Shown piece after piece: positions 17,109-25,695 of a stretch of 64,000 nucleotides of DNA (the stretch's first letter is position 1; each line of letters starts with the position of its first letter). This stretch comes from Prosthecobacter algae (GTDB taxonomy: Bacteria; Verrucomicrobiota; Verrucomicrobiia; Verrucomicrobiales; Verrucomicrobiaceae). The notes under the pieces were generated by a model, which saw only the letters and a program-made list of their open reading frames with translations, made no database searches and was not told the origin of the DNA. The DNA lies in assembly GCF_039542385.1 (NCBI RefSeq), contig NZ_BAABIA010000010.1:124001-188000 (forward strand). Reading direction: 5' to 3'. The position numbers were made by a program, and so were the translations under genes.

Positions 17109-18254
17109 ATGTGGCTGCTGCTTCTGCTCACCTGCCTGCTGCTCATCGCCTACGCGCATGTCGGTTACCCGGTGCTGATGGGCCTTCTCGCCCGGGTGAA
17201 ATCCAGCCCCGTCTCGGCAGATGGAAGCCTGCCGTCTGGTATCAGTGTGGTGATGAGCGTTTACAATGCGGAGTCCCGCATCCAGGACCGCCTGCGCAAC
17301 CTGCTGGCCTGCCGCTGGCCCGGTGAGCTGGAGATCGTGGTCTTCTGCGATGGCTGCACGGATGCCACGGCTGAAAAGGTGGCCGCCCTGGGAGATCCCC
17401 GTCTGCGGGTGATGAGCCACCGCCAGCAGCGAGGCAAGGCCACCGCGCTGAATGAAGCCGTGCCTTCCTGCCGGTATCCGTTGGTCGTTTTGTGCGACGC
17501 CCGCCAGGATTTCCACCCCGAGGCCCTGGTGGAACTCGTCACTCCTTTCTCCGACCCCGCCGTGGGGGCCGTCAGCGGATTGCTGGAGATCGCCGCTTCT
17601 GCCTCCGGCAGCGGCCAGGGGGTGGATCTTTATTGGAAGATCGAAAAGAAGCTGCGCGAGTGGGAAGGCCGGTTTGATTCGGTCATTGGCTGTACTGGGG
17701 CCATCTATGCCATCCGGCAGGCGCTGTTTCAGCCGCTGCATCCGGCCACCATTCTGGATGATGTCGTGGTTCCCATGCGCATCGCGGTGGCGGGGCATCG
17801 GGTGCTGTATTCGGCCACGGCCATTGCGTATGATCCCCAGACGCTTGATCCAGCCCTGGAGAAAAAGCGCAAGCTGCGGACCCTCGCTGGCAATTATCAG
17901 ATGATCGAGCAGTTCCCCGGCTGGCTTCTGCCCTGGCGCAACCGCACTTGGTGGCAGCTCATCTCGCACAAATACCTCCGCTTGGCCGTGCCCTGGCTGC
18001 TTCTGGCTGTGCTGGCACTGTCGGTCCTGACACCGCCTACACCCTTCACCCTGCTGCTGCTGGCCGGACAGGTATTGGCCTATGGCGCAGCCGCCCTGGG
18101 GCTGCTGTTTCCTCAGGTGAAAGTGAAGGCTCTTTCCATTCCAGCCGGGTTTCTCCTGCTGCAGGTCGCCTGCCTGCGGGCCCTCGGCGCTTATCTCCAG
18201 GCCCGGCGGGATGCGCTCAGCCTCTGGCAGGCGGCCCCGGTCAAGGGTTCCTGA
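17109..18254 (+). CDS. Membrane glycosyltransferase family 2
   Basis: 381 residues from the ATG at 17109, which follows the methyltransferase stop by 4 bases; an in-frame ATG at 17070 lies inside the methyltransferase. An N-terminal membrane segment (MWLLLLLTCLLLIAYAHVGY) precedes the GT2 domain: ISVVMSVYNAESRI, IVVFCDGCTDAT, VVLCDARQDFHP (DxD-like), and the later GAIYAIRQALF and acceptor/QxxRW-like region. Two or three C-terminal membrane helices follow (about 295-365). It would use a nucleotide sugar on the cytosolic face. Its last 14 bases overlap the end of the convergent EEP gene. Confidence 0.88.
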   Translation: MWLLLLLTCLLLIAYAHVGYPVLMGLLARVKSSPVSADGSLPSGISVVMSVYNAESRIQDRLRNLLACRWPGELEIVVFCDGCTDATAEKVAALGDPRLRVMSHRQQRGKATALNEAVPSCRYPLVVLCDARQDFHPEALVELVTPFSDPAVGAVSGLLEIAASASGSGQGVDLYWKIEKKLREWEGRFDSVIGCTGAIYAIRQALFQPLHPATILDDVVVPMRIAVAGHRVLYSATAIAYDPQTLDPALEKKRKLRTLAGNYQMIEQFPGWLLPWRNRTWWQLISHKYLRLAVPWLLLAVLALSVLTPPTPFTLLLLAGQVLAYGAAALGLLFPQVKVKALSIPAGFLLLQVACLRALGAYLQARRDALSLWQAAPVKGS

Positions 18255-19290
18255 GGACCAGGGTGGAGGTCAGGGCGCGGTGTTGGGAGGGGCGGTCGGC
18301 CTCAGTGATGCATTGCACCGCCTCCCAGTGACGGCTGAAAAAGACGTAATCAATGCGCAGCCAAGGGCCGCCCATGCTCAGCGGATTGTGGGTGCTGCCA
18401 GGAAAGCTCCAGCCGAATCCCTGGCCAGCGCTGTCGTGGGAATCGCCCAGATCGCGGGTGATCAGGCGGTGGACATAGCCGACATGGGGGGAATTGAAGT
18501 CTCCGGCCACGATGACTGGCAGGGGGTCTTCGCGCACGGCTTTCAGCACGATCTCCGCATCGGCGATCTGACCATCCCAGAAAGTCTGCATCTGCTTGCG
18601 TTTGGCGGCCCAGGGTGTGCCCGGCAGGCCCAGGATGCCGTAAAGGAATCCACCGCGCACCTGGTAGCCCAGCACCTCGCGTGGGGTCTGCAAATGCACG
18701 CTGTAGATGGCCACCTGCCTGCCGTTCCAATCAATCACAAAGCGTACCGCTTTCGGCGACTGGCCGGGGAGGGCGGGCAGCATCTTTTCCTCCAGCACCG
18801 GGTAGCGGCTGAGGATGGTGTGCTCGCCCAGGCTGCGGGTTTGGATAAATTCGCCATAGTCCGGGTCTGCGGCATACCCGGCGGCACGGCCATAGGCTTC
18901 CTGAAAAAGGATCACATCAGGCCGGGTGGCCTCTTTGAAAGGCTTCAGGCTCTGGTTCATGTGCTGCCCGCGGTTGTAGGTCATCACCTTCAGTGCAGCC
19001 GTCTCAGGCGCAGGGGCGGCATGGCGGCGCCAGCCCAGGAAATCATAGCCAAACCACAGCAGCACCAGCAGCAGGAGCAGAAACGCCCGCCGATGTAGCA
19101 GCAGGGCCGCCAGGGCCAGGGGCAGGGCGGGCAGCCACCACAGGGAAGGGGGGAGGAACAGGAGGAAGGCCGTGGTGACATTCCGTTCGCCAGCCCAGCT
19201 CAGTGCCAGGACCATGCCCACCAGCCCAATCACATACAGCAGGATGGACCAAAAGGTGAGTCTGCGCAGCCACCGCAGCAGAATGGGCAT
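18241..19290 (-). CDS. Membrane-anchored endonuclease/exonuclease/phosphatase family protein
   Basis: I prefer the ATG at 19290 (MPILLRWLRRLTFWS) because a GAGG-like ribosome site precedes it; in-frame ATGs at 19380 and 19416 lack one. Three membrane helices occupy about residues 10-95. The EEP domain follows: VMTYNRG, ILFQEA, HTILSRYPVLEEK, IYSVHLQTP, VIVAGDFNSPH, IDYVFFSR and SQHRALTS (usual SDHR, here SQHR). These Mg-dependent enzymes cleave phosphodiesters or phosphomonoesters. The N-terminal helices put the catalytic domain at the membrane surface, probably outside, as in putative phospholipid or undecaprenyl phosphatases. The Asp-to-Gln change in the last motif may weaken activity. Confidence 0.78.
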   Translation of the reverse strand: MPILLRWLRRLTFWSILLYVIGLVGMVLALSWAGERNVTTAFLLFLPPSLWWLPALPLALAALLLHRRAFLLLLLVLLWFGYDFLGWRRHAAPAPETAALKVMTYNRGQHMNQSLKPFKEATRPDVILFQEAYGRAAGYAADPDYGEFIQTRSLGEHTILSRYPVLEEKMLPALPGQSPKAVRFVIDWNGRQVAIYSVHLQTPREVLGYQVRGGFLYGILGLPGTPWAAKRKQMQTFWDGQIADAEIVLKAVREDPLPVIVAGDFNSPHVGYVHRLITRDLGDSHDSAGQGFGWSFPGSTHNPLSMGGPWLRIDYVFFSRHWEAVQCITEADRPSQHRALTSTLVLRNP

Positions 19291-19444
19291 GCAACCCTCG
19301 TTTTCAGAGGCCGCAATCAGCGCCTTGCCCGTGCGGGCGAGAAGGGCATTCGGTGCAGACGTGCTCGGTTCAGAATCCATGAGCAGGGCATCTTTCAGAT
19401 GGGAGCGGCCACGCATGGATGGCTCGTTCGCCTGGGCCAGCCGT

Positions 19445-19699
19445 TTACTGCGGCTGCCCGATGGGTGACTTTAGCGGTGGGTCCGGGACGATGAGGACTG
19501 GATTGTCCACCTCGCGGAAGGCGGGAACGAAGGTAGATTCAACCTGTTCCCATACACCAGGTCCCTTGCGTGCAGGGTCGGTCTCTTTCAGATAAATGCC
19601 CCAGGTCATCAGAGCCAGGACGGTCACCAAAGAAATCATCAGGAGGGACTCCAGGATGGTGAAGCCCCTGTGAGGAAGGGAGGCAGCGAAAGAACGCAT
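19445..19699 (-). CDS. Isolated type IV pilin-like (prepilin) small protein
   Basis: 84 residues from ATG 19699 (an upstream in-frame start at 19744 is possible). The N-terminus is a class III prepilin signal: short basic leader ending HRG, cleavage before FTILES with Glu at +5, then an unbroken hydrophobic helix (LLMISLVTVLALMTWGIYL). The remaining 45 residues are Pro-rich and too short for a full pilin globular domain. It could be a minor pseudopilin or a pilin-like protein of a secretion system, but no other pilus or T2SS gene is nearby. A tiny lipoprotein gene lies 81 bases upstream in the same direction. Confidence 0.65.
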   Translation of the reverse strand: MRSFAASLPHRGFTILESLLMISLVTVLALMTWGIYLKETDPARKGPGVWEQVESTFVPAFREVDNPVLIVPDPPLKSPIGQPQ

Positions 19700-19780
19700 G
19701 TAAGGTAAGAAACGGAGAAAAGACAGCCTGACCTGGGCCAGCAACAGGTGGAGAAAAAACGGGAGGCAGCCAGTGGCTGC

Positions 19781-19948
19781 TTAGAACATCGAGCGTTCTC
19801 TCTGCACTTCTTTCGGCACTCGGGTGCGTGGGCCGGTACCCATGCCCTGACCACCGTAGTAGTTGCCGTTTTTGCTATGACCAAAAGGATACGCACAGTT
19901 GCTCAGCAGAGCACCAGCCACAAAAAGAAGTGTAAGACGGAGGATCAT
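19781..19948 (-). CDS. Small lipoprotein, 55 residues
   Basis: A short frame with a clear lipoprotein signal: MILRLTLLFVAGALLSNC, lipobox LLSNC with Cys18, so about 38 mature residues. The mature part is Gly/Tyr/Asn-rich (YPFGHSKNGNYYGGQGMG) with a basic/Glu tail. ATG at 19948, TAA at 19781-19783. The length, signal and lipobox support a real gene; the function is unknown. Confidence 0.6.
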   Translation of the reverse strand: MILRLTLLFVAGALLSNCAYPFGHSKNGNYYGGQGMGTGPRTRVPKEVQRERSMF

Positions 19949-20162
19949 AGATTGCGCAGGCTTGAATTTAACTCACGGCCCATGCTATGAAAGCTATAGG
20001 CCGGTTGACAATTCCCCACGGGTTGATCTTTGCAAGCATCAAGAATGGCTGGCAGCAGGAGTTTCTGGAGCCTTGAGACCACGTATTTCCTGGGAAAGTG
20101 GTGGCAAGCCACGGACATTTCCGCCATAGACTGGCCACTCACGCTTCCTGCTCCCTTCTGTC

Positions 20163-21461
20163 ATGTCTTCAGGCTCACTCATTGGCATCATCGGTCTTGG
20201 TTATGTCGGACTCCCCCTCAGCTTGCGCTTCGCCCAATGTGGCAGCCAGGTTCTGGGACTCGATATTGACCCTACAAAAGTGGAGAAACTCACCGCAGGT
20301 GAGAGTTATATCCTGCACATCCCGGAAAAGGACATCGCAGCGGCCGTCAGCGAAGGCCGATTCCGCGCCACAACGGATTTTTCCCAGGCCCGTGACTGCA
20401 CGGCCCTCATCATCTGTGTGCCCACCCCGCTGGCAGCCGGCAATGAGCCAGATCTCAGCTACGTGCTAAATACCGGCCGGGCCATCGCCCCACATCTTCA
20501 GAAAGGCCAGCTTGTGGTGTTGGAGTCCACCACCTATCCCGGTACTACCGATGGGGAGCTGCGCGAGGTGTTGGAAGCTGGATCTGGCCTGACAGCCGGC
20601 GTGGATTTTCACCTCGCCTTTTCTCCGGAGCGCGAAGATCCCGGCAACCCCCTGAGTGATGTTTCCCGCATCCCCAAGGTCATCGGCGGCCTCACCCCGG
20701 CTTGCCAGCAGCGGGCCATGGAAATCTATGGCCGCGCCATCCAGACCCTGGTGCCCGTGGATTCCTGCCGCATCGCCGAGGCGGTGAAACTCACCGAAAA
20801 CATCTTCCGCGCCGTCAACATCGCCATGGTGAACGAGCTCAAGATTGTCTATGACAAGATGGGCATCGATATCTGGGAGGTCATCGCTGCCGCCAAGACC
20901 AAGCCCTTTGGTTTCATGCCTTTCTATCCTGGGCCCGGCCTCGGCGGGCACTGCATCCCCATCGATCCCTTTTATCTCACCTGGAAAGCCCGCCAATATG
21001 GCCAGGAGACGCGGTTTATCGAGCTCGCCGGCCAGGTCAATACCGCCATGCCTGCCTATGTGATCCAGCGCTGCGGAGAAGCCCTCGCCGCACAGGGCAA
21101 GGAGTTGAAGGGCAGCCAGGTCCTTCTGCTGGGCATCGCCTATAAACCCAATGTGGACGACGATCGCGAAAGCCCCGCCTACGTTCTCTGGGAAATGCTG
21201 GAAGAGGCCGGATCCACCGTTGCCTATCACGATCCGCACGTGCCTGTTATCCGCCCATCACGCGAGCACGGCCACTTCGCCGGACGGCTCAGCACCGACC
21301 TGACGGCTGAAAGCCTTGCCGGATATGACCTCGTCCTTTTGGCCACGAACCACCAGGCGGTGGACTATGACCTGATCGCCGCGAATGCCCGCCTCGTTGT
21401 CGATACACGCAATGCCCTCGGCCAGTTGCTGAAGGGCCAATCTCATTATTACAAAGCCTAG
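20163..21461 (+). CDS. wbpA: UDP-N-acetyl-D-glucosamine 6-dehydrogenase (WbpA/VipA-like)
   Basis: 432 residues. NAD-binding start [20 protein letters not shown], then the nucleotide-sugar dehydrogenase blocks [32 protein letters not shown] and the catalytic cysteine motif [19 protein letters not shown], whose IPIDP form is typical of the UDP-GlcNAc/GalNAc branch rather than UDP-glucose dehydrogenase. The C-domain contains [19 protein letters not shown]. It oxidises UDP-GlcNAc to the uronic acid for surface polysaccharide. An epimerase gene follows after 101 bases, as in Vi-antigen or Pseudomonas O-antigen pathways (VipA-VipB, WbpA-WbpP), which supports the assignment. Confidence 0.85.
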   Translation: MSSGSLIGIIGLGYVGLPLSLRFAQCGSQVLGLDIDPTKVEKLTAGESYILHIPEKDIAAAVSEGRFRATTDFSQARDCTALIICVPTPLAAGNEPDLSYVLNTGRAIAPHLQKGQLVVLESTTYPGTTDGELREVLEAGSGLTAGVDFHLAFSPEREDPGNPLSDVSRIPKVIGGLTPACQQRAMEIYGRAIQTLVPVDSCRIAEAVKLTENIFRAVNIAMVNELKIVYDKMGIDIWEVIAAAKTKPFGFMPFYPGPGLGGHCIPIDPFYLTWKARQYGQETRFIELAGQVNTAMPAYVIQRCGEALAAQGKELKGSQVLLLGIAYKPNVDDDRESPAYVLWEMLEEAGSTVAYHDPHVPVIRPSREHGHFAGRLSTDLTAESLAGYDLVLLATNHQAVDYDLIAANARLVVDTRNALGQLLKGQSHYYKA

Positions 21462-21562
21462 TGGAGCACTCCCCTCGGATAACGAGGATGTGGCCGCATT
21501 GAAACCATCTGCCCATTGCGATTTGCCTTATTCGCCGCCAACGACTCACGATTTCTTCTTCT

Positions 21563-22498
21563 ATGAAAGCTCTCATCACCGGCGGTGCCGGATTCATCGG
21601 TTCCCACATTGCCCAAGCCCTGTGCGCCCGCGGGGCGAGTGTAGTCGTGCTGGACAATCTTAGCCTTGGCAACATTGAGAACTTGGCCTGGAAAAAGCCT
21701 GGCGATGACCTGGAATTCGTCCAGGGAGACATTGGCGATGAAGCCCTGCTGGCCAAAATCACCCCGGGCTGTGACTGGGTGTTTCATGAAGGTGCCCTCC
21801 CCTCCGTGCCGCGCTCCGTGGCACAGCCGCTGGAAAGCAACGCGCAGAACCTGGATGGCACGCTGAAGGTCCTCATCGCGGCCCGGGATGCCGGGGTGAA
21901 GCGTTTCATGTTTGCCAGTTCCTCCTCGATCTATGGCGATTCCGATGCCCCTTCCAAATACGAAGGCCTGCCGCCCAACCCGCTTTCACCTTATGCCCTG
22001 CAGAAATACGCGAGCGAGAAGTACGGCCAGCTTTTCCACCGCCTGTATGGCCTGGAAACCGTCGGCCTGCGTTATTTCAATGTCTTTGGCCCGCGCCAGG
22101 CCTTTGATTCGCCCTACTCCGGAGTGATCGCCAAGTACTGCACCGCCATGCTCAAGGGCGAGCGCCCGCTGGTGTTTGGGGACGGCCTCCAGGCCCGCGA
22201 CTTCACCTATGTGGACAACGCCGTTTCCGCCAACCTGCTGGCCGCCGAAGCCCCCGCAGAGAAAGTGGCCGGCAAATTCTTCAACACCGCGGCCGGAGAT
22301 TCCATCTCCCTGCTCCAGCTCATTGAAGAACTGAACCAGCTCACCAACCAGAAGCTGGAACCCGAATTCCAGCCGCCGCGTGTGGGCGATGTCCGCAACT
22401 CGCTGGCCGATATTTCGGCTGCGCGCGAGGCCATGGGTTATGAAGTGCTCGTTGACTGGAAGGACGGCGTGGCCCGCACGCTCGACTTCTACCGTTGA
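21563..22498 (+). CDS. NAD-dependent UDP-sugar 4-epimerase (WbpP/VipB-like)
   Basis: 311 residues, extended short-chain dehydrogenase/reductase. NAD motif ALITGGAGFIGSHIAQAL, catalytic Ser in FASSSSIYGDS and YxxxK in SPYALQKYASEKYGQLF, with LRYFNVFGPRQAFDSPYSGV and the late FGDGLQARDFTYVDN block characteristic of UDP-GlcNAc 4-epimerases. It would interconvert UDP-GlcNAc(A) and UDP-GalNAc(A). It is cytosolic and probably paired with the preceding WbpA-like dehydrogenase. It could instead act on UDP-glucuronate; the sequence does not settle the substrate. Confidence 0.85.
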   Translation: MKALITGGAGFIGSHIAQALCARGASVVVLDNLSLGNIENLAWKKPGDDLEFVQGDIGDEALLAKITPGCDWVFHEGALPSVPRSVAQPLESNAQNLDGTLKVLIAARDAGVKRFMFASSSSIYGDSDAPSKYEGLPPNPLSPYALQKYASEKYGQLFHRLYGLETVGLRYFNVFGPRQAFDSPYSGVIAKYCTAMLKGERPLVFGDGLQARDFTYVDNAVSANLLAAEAPAEKVAGKFFNTAAGDSISLLQLIEELNQLTNQKLEPEFQPPRVGDVRNSLADISAAREAMGYEVLVDWKDGVARTLDFYR

Positions 22499-22513
22499 GA
22501 TCTCCGGCCGTTT

Positions 22514-23206
22514 CTAAAAAGCGGCGATTTCTGCCGGTGTCAGTGCTCGCCACTGGCCCGGCTGCAAATCCGCGGGCAGGTGCAGGCTGCCGATGCTTTC
22601 CCGGTGCAGGGCAGTGACCCGATTTTGCACCCGGTGAAACATGCGCTTCACTTGATGATAGCGTCCTTCGTAAAGCGTCAGCCGCGCTTGGCGGGGGGCC
22701 AAAATCTGCAGCTCCGCAGGCTGGGTGGTGATGTCTTCGGTGTGGAAATAAAACCCGGCGGCAAAAGCGGCGATGGCCTCCGGTATGATGTCTTCCGCTG
22801 TCTCCACAAGATAAACTTTGGGCACTCGCTCCACAGGTTCCATCAGGCGTTTGGACCAGCGGCCATCGTTGGTCAGCAGCACCAGGCCGGAGGTGCCCCG
22901 GTCCAGTCTGCCGGCGATGTGCAGGGTGTGCTTGTCGGGATCATCCAGCAGATCAATGACGGTCGGGTGAACGGGGTCTGTCGTGGCGCTGAGGATGCCC
23001 ACGGGCTTGTTCAGCATCAGATACAGCGCCCGCTCTGGCTGTTGCAGCACGGTTTCATCCAGCTCGATGCGCGTGAAGCGATCCACCTCCTGCTGGTTGT
23101 TGGCACAGACCTCCCCATCCACCCGCACACGCTTGGCCGCGATCAGCCGATGGGCGGCAGTGCGGCCCATGGAGGATTGTTTGGCCAGGAAACGGTCCAG
23201 CTTCAT
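22514..23206 (-). CDS. RsuA-family 16S rRNA pseudouridine synthase
   Basis: 230 residues from the internal ATG at 23206 (MKLDRFLAKQ), which starts the S4 domain; upstream in-frame codons to 23521 do not look like protein of this family. The S4 domain MGRTAAHRLIAAKRVRVDGEV is followed by ALYLMLNKPVGILSATTDPV, the catalytic IAGRLDRGTSGLVLLTNDG and LYEGRYHQVKRMFHRVQNRV. The MLNKPVG and GRYHQVKRMF forms fit RsuA (U516 of 16S rRNA) better than the paralogue at 2400-3092. It is convergent with the epimerase gene, 15 bases apart. Confidence 0.87.
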   Translation of the reverse strand: MKLDRFLAKQSSMGRTAAHRLIAAKRVRVDGEVCANNQQEVDRFTRIELDETVLQQPERALYLMLNKPVGILSATTDPVHPTVIDLLDDPDKHTLHIAGRLDRGTSGLVLLTNDGRWSKRLMEPVERVPKVYLVETAEDIIPEAIAAFAAGFYFHTEDITTQPAELQILAPRQARLTLYEGRYHQVKRMFHRVQNRVTALHRESIGSLHLPADLQPGQWRALTPAEIAAF

Positions 23207-23308
23207 CGGGCCGATGAGTAGCTCGGATCTTGGCCACGCGCGAGTCTTGAAGCCACAAGGCCAAGGAAACTCTTTGAGCCCACGTGCGCCTGACGTAGTA
23301 CAAGGCGG

Positions 23309-23644
23309 ATGCTCCCACCCAATCCCACGGATCCCGATACCCCCGGCGGCTATGACCGCGAGGTGGTGGAGCGTGTCTGGAGCCTGGCCCAGGTCATCCC
23401 GGGCAACGATCCTGCCGTCTGGCGCAAGGACGAATTCGGGGCCTGGATCCACCGGCACGACTATCGCCACCGCCACAGCGAGTTTGGCTGGGAGATCGCG
23501 GACTACGGCTATCGCCGCCAACTCGGCGGGCTCGCTTCACTGCGCCCCATGCAGTGGCAAAACCACGTGGACTTCCTGGTTGCCGCGCGGAACCCCGCCG
23601 TGATGACCGCCGATGGCCTGCGCAATGCGCGGCAGTTGGTGTGA
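23309..23644 (+). CDS. Degenerate HNH-endonuclease-like small protein
   Basis: 111 residues. The order of blocks follows the common bacterial HNH family of this size: VWSLAQVIPGNDPAVWRKDE, GAWIHRHDY, SEFGWEI, LGGLASLRPMQWQNHVDF. In active members the segment after GWE reads IDH and the end reads NLQPLQW.NN. Here IDH is replaced by IADY and the final NN by NH, so the catalytic His and metal-binding residues appear to be lost. It is probably a non-nucleolytic relative. The family call rests on my recollection of the pattern. It is divergent from the RsuA-type gene. Confidence 0.55.
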   Translation: MLPPNPTDPDTPGGYDREVVERVWSLAQVIPGNDPAVWRKDEFGAWIHRHDYRHRHSEFGWEIADYGYRRQLGGLASLRPMQWQNHVDFLVAARNPAVMTADGLRNARQLV

Positions 23645-23679
23645 CCCGCACAGACTTTGTCGCTAGTCTCAAGCTGGCG

Positions 23680-24108
23680 TCATGAGAACCGAGGCCGATA
23701 CAAAGGCAGATCATCCATCCAGGAATCATCAGGTTCATCAGGTTCATCTTCAACGGGCAAAGGATCGCCCAGAAACGGCAAAGGGTGCCTTGATGCCAGC
23801 CATGAGAAGCCGTCTTCCAACTGTTTGACGTGCCAGAGGATATGGCCGTTGGTCGAGTTGAGTTCTTCCACGCAGAAAGGAGGCAGCCAGATGGCGGTGA
23901 CCAGGCCATCGCCTGCCCAACCGCGTTCCAGCCAGCCTTTTTTCAAAGCTTCAATGAAGAGCTCCGCTTGCGACCAGCCTTGAAGCACATCCACGGCAGG
24001 TTTGAGGAAATCGTAGAAATCAATGTACTCGTAGAAGTAGAAATAGAAGCTTCCGACGCTTTCGGGAGCGCCATATTTCTCTTCCCACGAATCATCAATC
24101 GCATTCAT
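23680..24108 (-). CDS. Small acidic protein of unknown function, coupled to xylB
   Basis: 142 residues from ATG 24108, which overlaps the xylB stop by one base (TGATG), so translation is probably coupled; a GTG at 24111 is also in frame. The protein is acidic and rich in aromatic residues (FYFYFYEYIDFYDFL), with a middle part WSQAELFIEALKKGWLERGWAGDG and a proline/aspartate-rich tail. It has no signal peptide or membrane segment. I do not recognise the family; the composition resembles some immunity-type proteins, but no toxin gene is next to it. Confidence 0.55.
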   Translation of the reverse strand: MNAIDDSWEEKYGAPESVGSFYFYFYEYIDFYDFLKPAVDVLQGWSQAELFIEALKKGWLERGWAGDGLVTAIWLPPFCVEELNSTNGHILWHVKQLEDGFSWLASRHPLPFLGDPLPVEDEPDEPDDSWMDDLPLYRPRFS

Positions 24109-25607
24109 CACAGCCAGCCAGTTTGGTTCAGCCGCCCGGTCAGCTCCATCTGGCGCTCCAGTTGCTGCGCATAAAGCGCGGCATTTTCCGGATTGGGTTT
24201 GCAGCGGGTGGACTCATCCAGCGTCACCAGTTTGGCGCAGAGAGCTTCATAGCTCACCGTCTCGCCTTTCTCGTTCGCCTGGGCATAGGAGGCCTGGATG
24301 GCAGAACCCAGGGCGGCACCTTCACTGGTGTTGAGGGTCACGACTTCGGCATTGAAACAATCCGCGGCGATCTGTCTCCAGGTACTGCTCTTGCTGCCGC
24401 CCCCGGTGAGGCGGATCTCGGTCGGGTTCAGTCCCAGATCGCGGAAGCGTTTCAGGCCATAGGCCAGGCCCAGCGTTGCACCTTCCACCGCCGCGCGGGC
24501 GATGTTTTGCGGCGTCATGTTGGTGGGTCGCAGGCCATGGATCACGCCGCTGCCATTCGGCAGGTTGGGCGTGCGCTCACCATTGAGGTAGGGCAGGAAC
24601 ATCACCCCTTCGGCCCCAGCGGGCGCGGCTTTGACGGCGTCTTCCAGTTGAGTCAAATCCCAGCCGTACATCTCGCGCACCTGCTCCGTCACGACGGTGA
24701 CATTCATCGTGCAGACGAGGGGCAGCCACTGGTCCGTGCTGTCGCAAAAGGCAGCCACTTCGCCCTGGCCATCCACCACTGGAGAGGCGGCTACCCCATA
24801 CAGAGTCCCGCTGGTGCCAAAGCTGGCTGTGACGACGCCTGGCTTGATGTTGCCGGTGCCGATGGCACCCATCATGTTGTCACCGCCGCCAGCGCTGATG
24901 ATGACGTTTTCACTCAGACCCCAGGCCTGGGCCAGCTCGGGACGCAGACGGCCATGCACGCTGCGGCTGGAGCCAAGCTCCGGCAGCATGGAGCGCACGC
25001 GGGTGTCGATGTAATCGCAGAGTTCATAGCACCACTCGCGGGTGTTCACGTTCAGGATGCCCATGCCGGAAGCGTCGCCGTATTCCATGCGTTTCACGCC
25101 ACTCAGCCAGAAGTTGATGTAATCATGCGGCAGCAGGATAGACGTCGTTTTCGCAAAGTTTTCCGGCTCATTCTGCTTCATCCACAGCAGCTTCGGGATG
25201 GTGTAGCCGGGCAGCATGGCATTGCCTGCCAGGGCGATGATGCCGGGCTGACCGCCGAATTCATGGGCCAGCTCTGCGCACTGGGCCTGGGTGGAGGTGT
25301 CGCACCACAGCTTGGCCGGGCGCACAGGCTTGTCATCGGCCCCGAGGGCGACGAGGCCGTGCTGCTGACCGCTGACGCCGATGCCGGCGACCTTGGCCTT
25401 ATCCGCACCCAGTTTTTCCAGGCACTGCTTCACACTGCTCTCCACCGCATCCAACCAGTCTTGAGGATTTTGCTCTAGGTGGCCAGGAGGCAGGCCTTCG
25501 ATCAGCTCGTAGCTGCTGTGGCCAGAGGCGAGAATCTTGCCCGTGTCGAGATCGAGAACGATGGCCTTCGTGCTCTGCGTGCCGCTGTCAATGCCGAGAA
25601 AATACAT
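24108..25607 (-). CDS. xylB: Xylulokinase
   Basis: 499 residues from ATG 25607 (MYFLGIDSGTQSTKAIVLD); codons upstream do not fit the family. It phosphorylates D-xylulose to xylulose 5-phosphate for the pentose phosphate pathway. FGGY kinase features: the N-terminal ATP-site GIDSGTQSTKA, VAGIGVSGQQHGLVALG (QQHG substrate motif), catalytic-Asp segment SAGGGDNMMGAIGTG, PYLNGERTPNLPNGSG and the C-terminal signature EIRLTGGGSKSSTWRQIAADC. Xylose isomerase and transporter genes are not visible nearby, so xylulose supply must come from elsewhere. A small unknown gene is translationally coupled downstream. Confidence 0.9.
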   Translation of the reverse strand: MYFLGIDSGTQSTKAIVLDLDTGKILASGHSSYELIEGLPPGHLEQNPQDWLDAVESSVKQCLEKLGADKAKVAGIGVSGQQHGLVALGADDKPVRPAKLWCDTSTQAQCAELAHEFGGQPGIIALAGNAMLPGYTIPKLLWMKQNEPENFAKTTSILLPHDYINFWLSGVKRMEYGDASGMGILNVNTREWCYELCDYIDTRVRSMLPELGSSRSVHGRLRPELAQAWGLSENVIISAGGGDNMMGAIGTGNIKPGVVTASFGTSGTLYGVAASPVVDGQGEVAAFCDSTDQWLPLVCTMNVTVVTEQVREMYGWDLTQLEDAVKAAPAGAEGVMFLPYLNGERTPNLPNGSGVIHGLRPTNMTPQNIARAAVEGATLGLAYGLKRFRDLGLNPTEIRLTGGGSKSSTWRQIAADCFNAEVVTLNTSEGAALGSAIQASYAQANEKGETVSYEALCAKLVTLDESTRCKPNPENAALYAQQLERQMELTGRLNQTGWL

Positions 25608-25695
25608 GGTGCTGGGTGGGGTTGGGGAATAAATTATCTTTGGCAGGCGGAAGGCCCGCCAGCAATGGTAAAACGCGACGGAAAGCGGCGGGGGC

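Noticed and set aside
19748-19990. 80-residue ORF on the plus strand
   Set aside because: No RBS or family; the minus strand here has a clean lipoprotein signal and lipobox (19781-19948).
24123-25478. 451-residue ORF antisense to xylB
   Set aside because: Shadow frame of xylulokinase; the xylB motifs and the TGATG coupling support the other strand.
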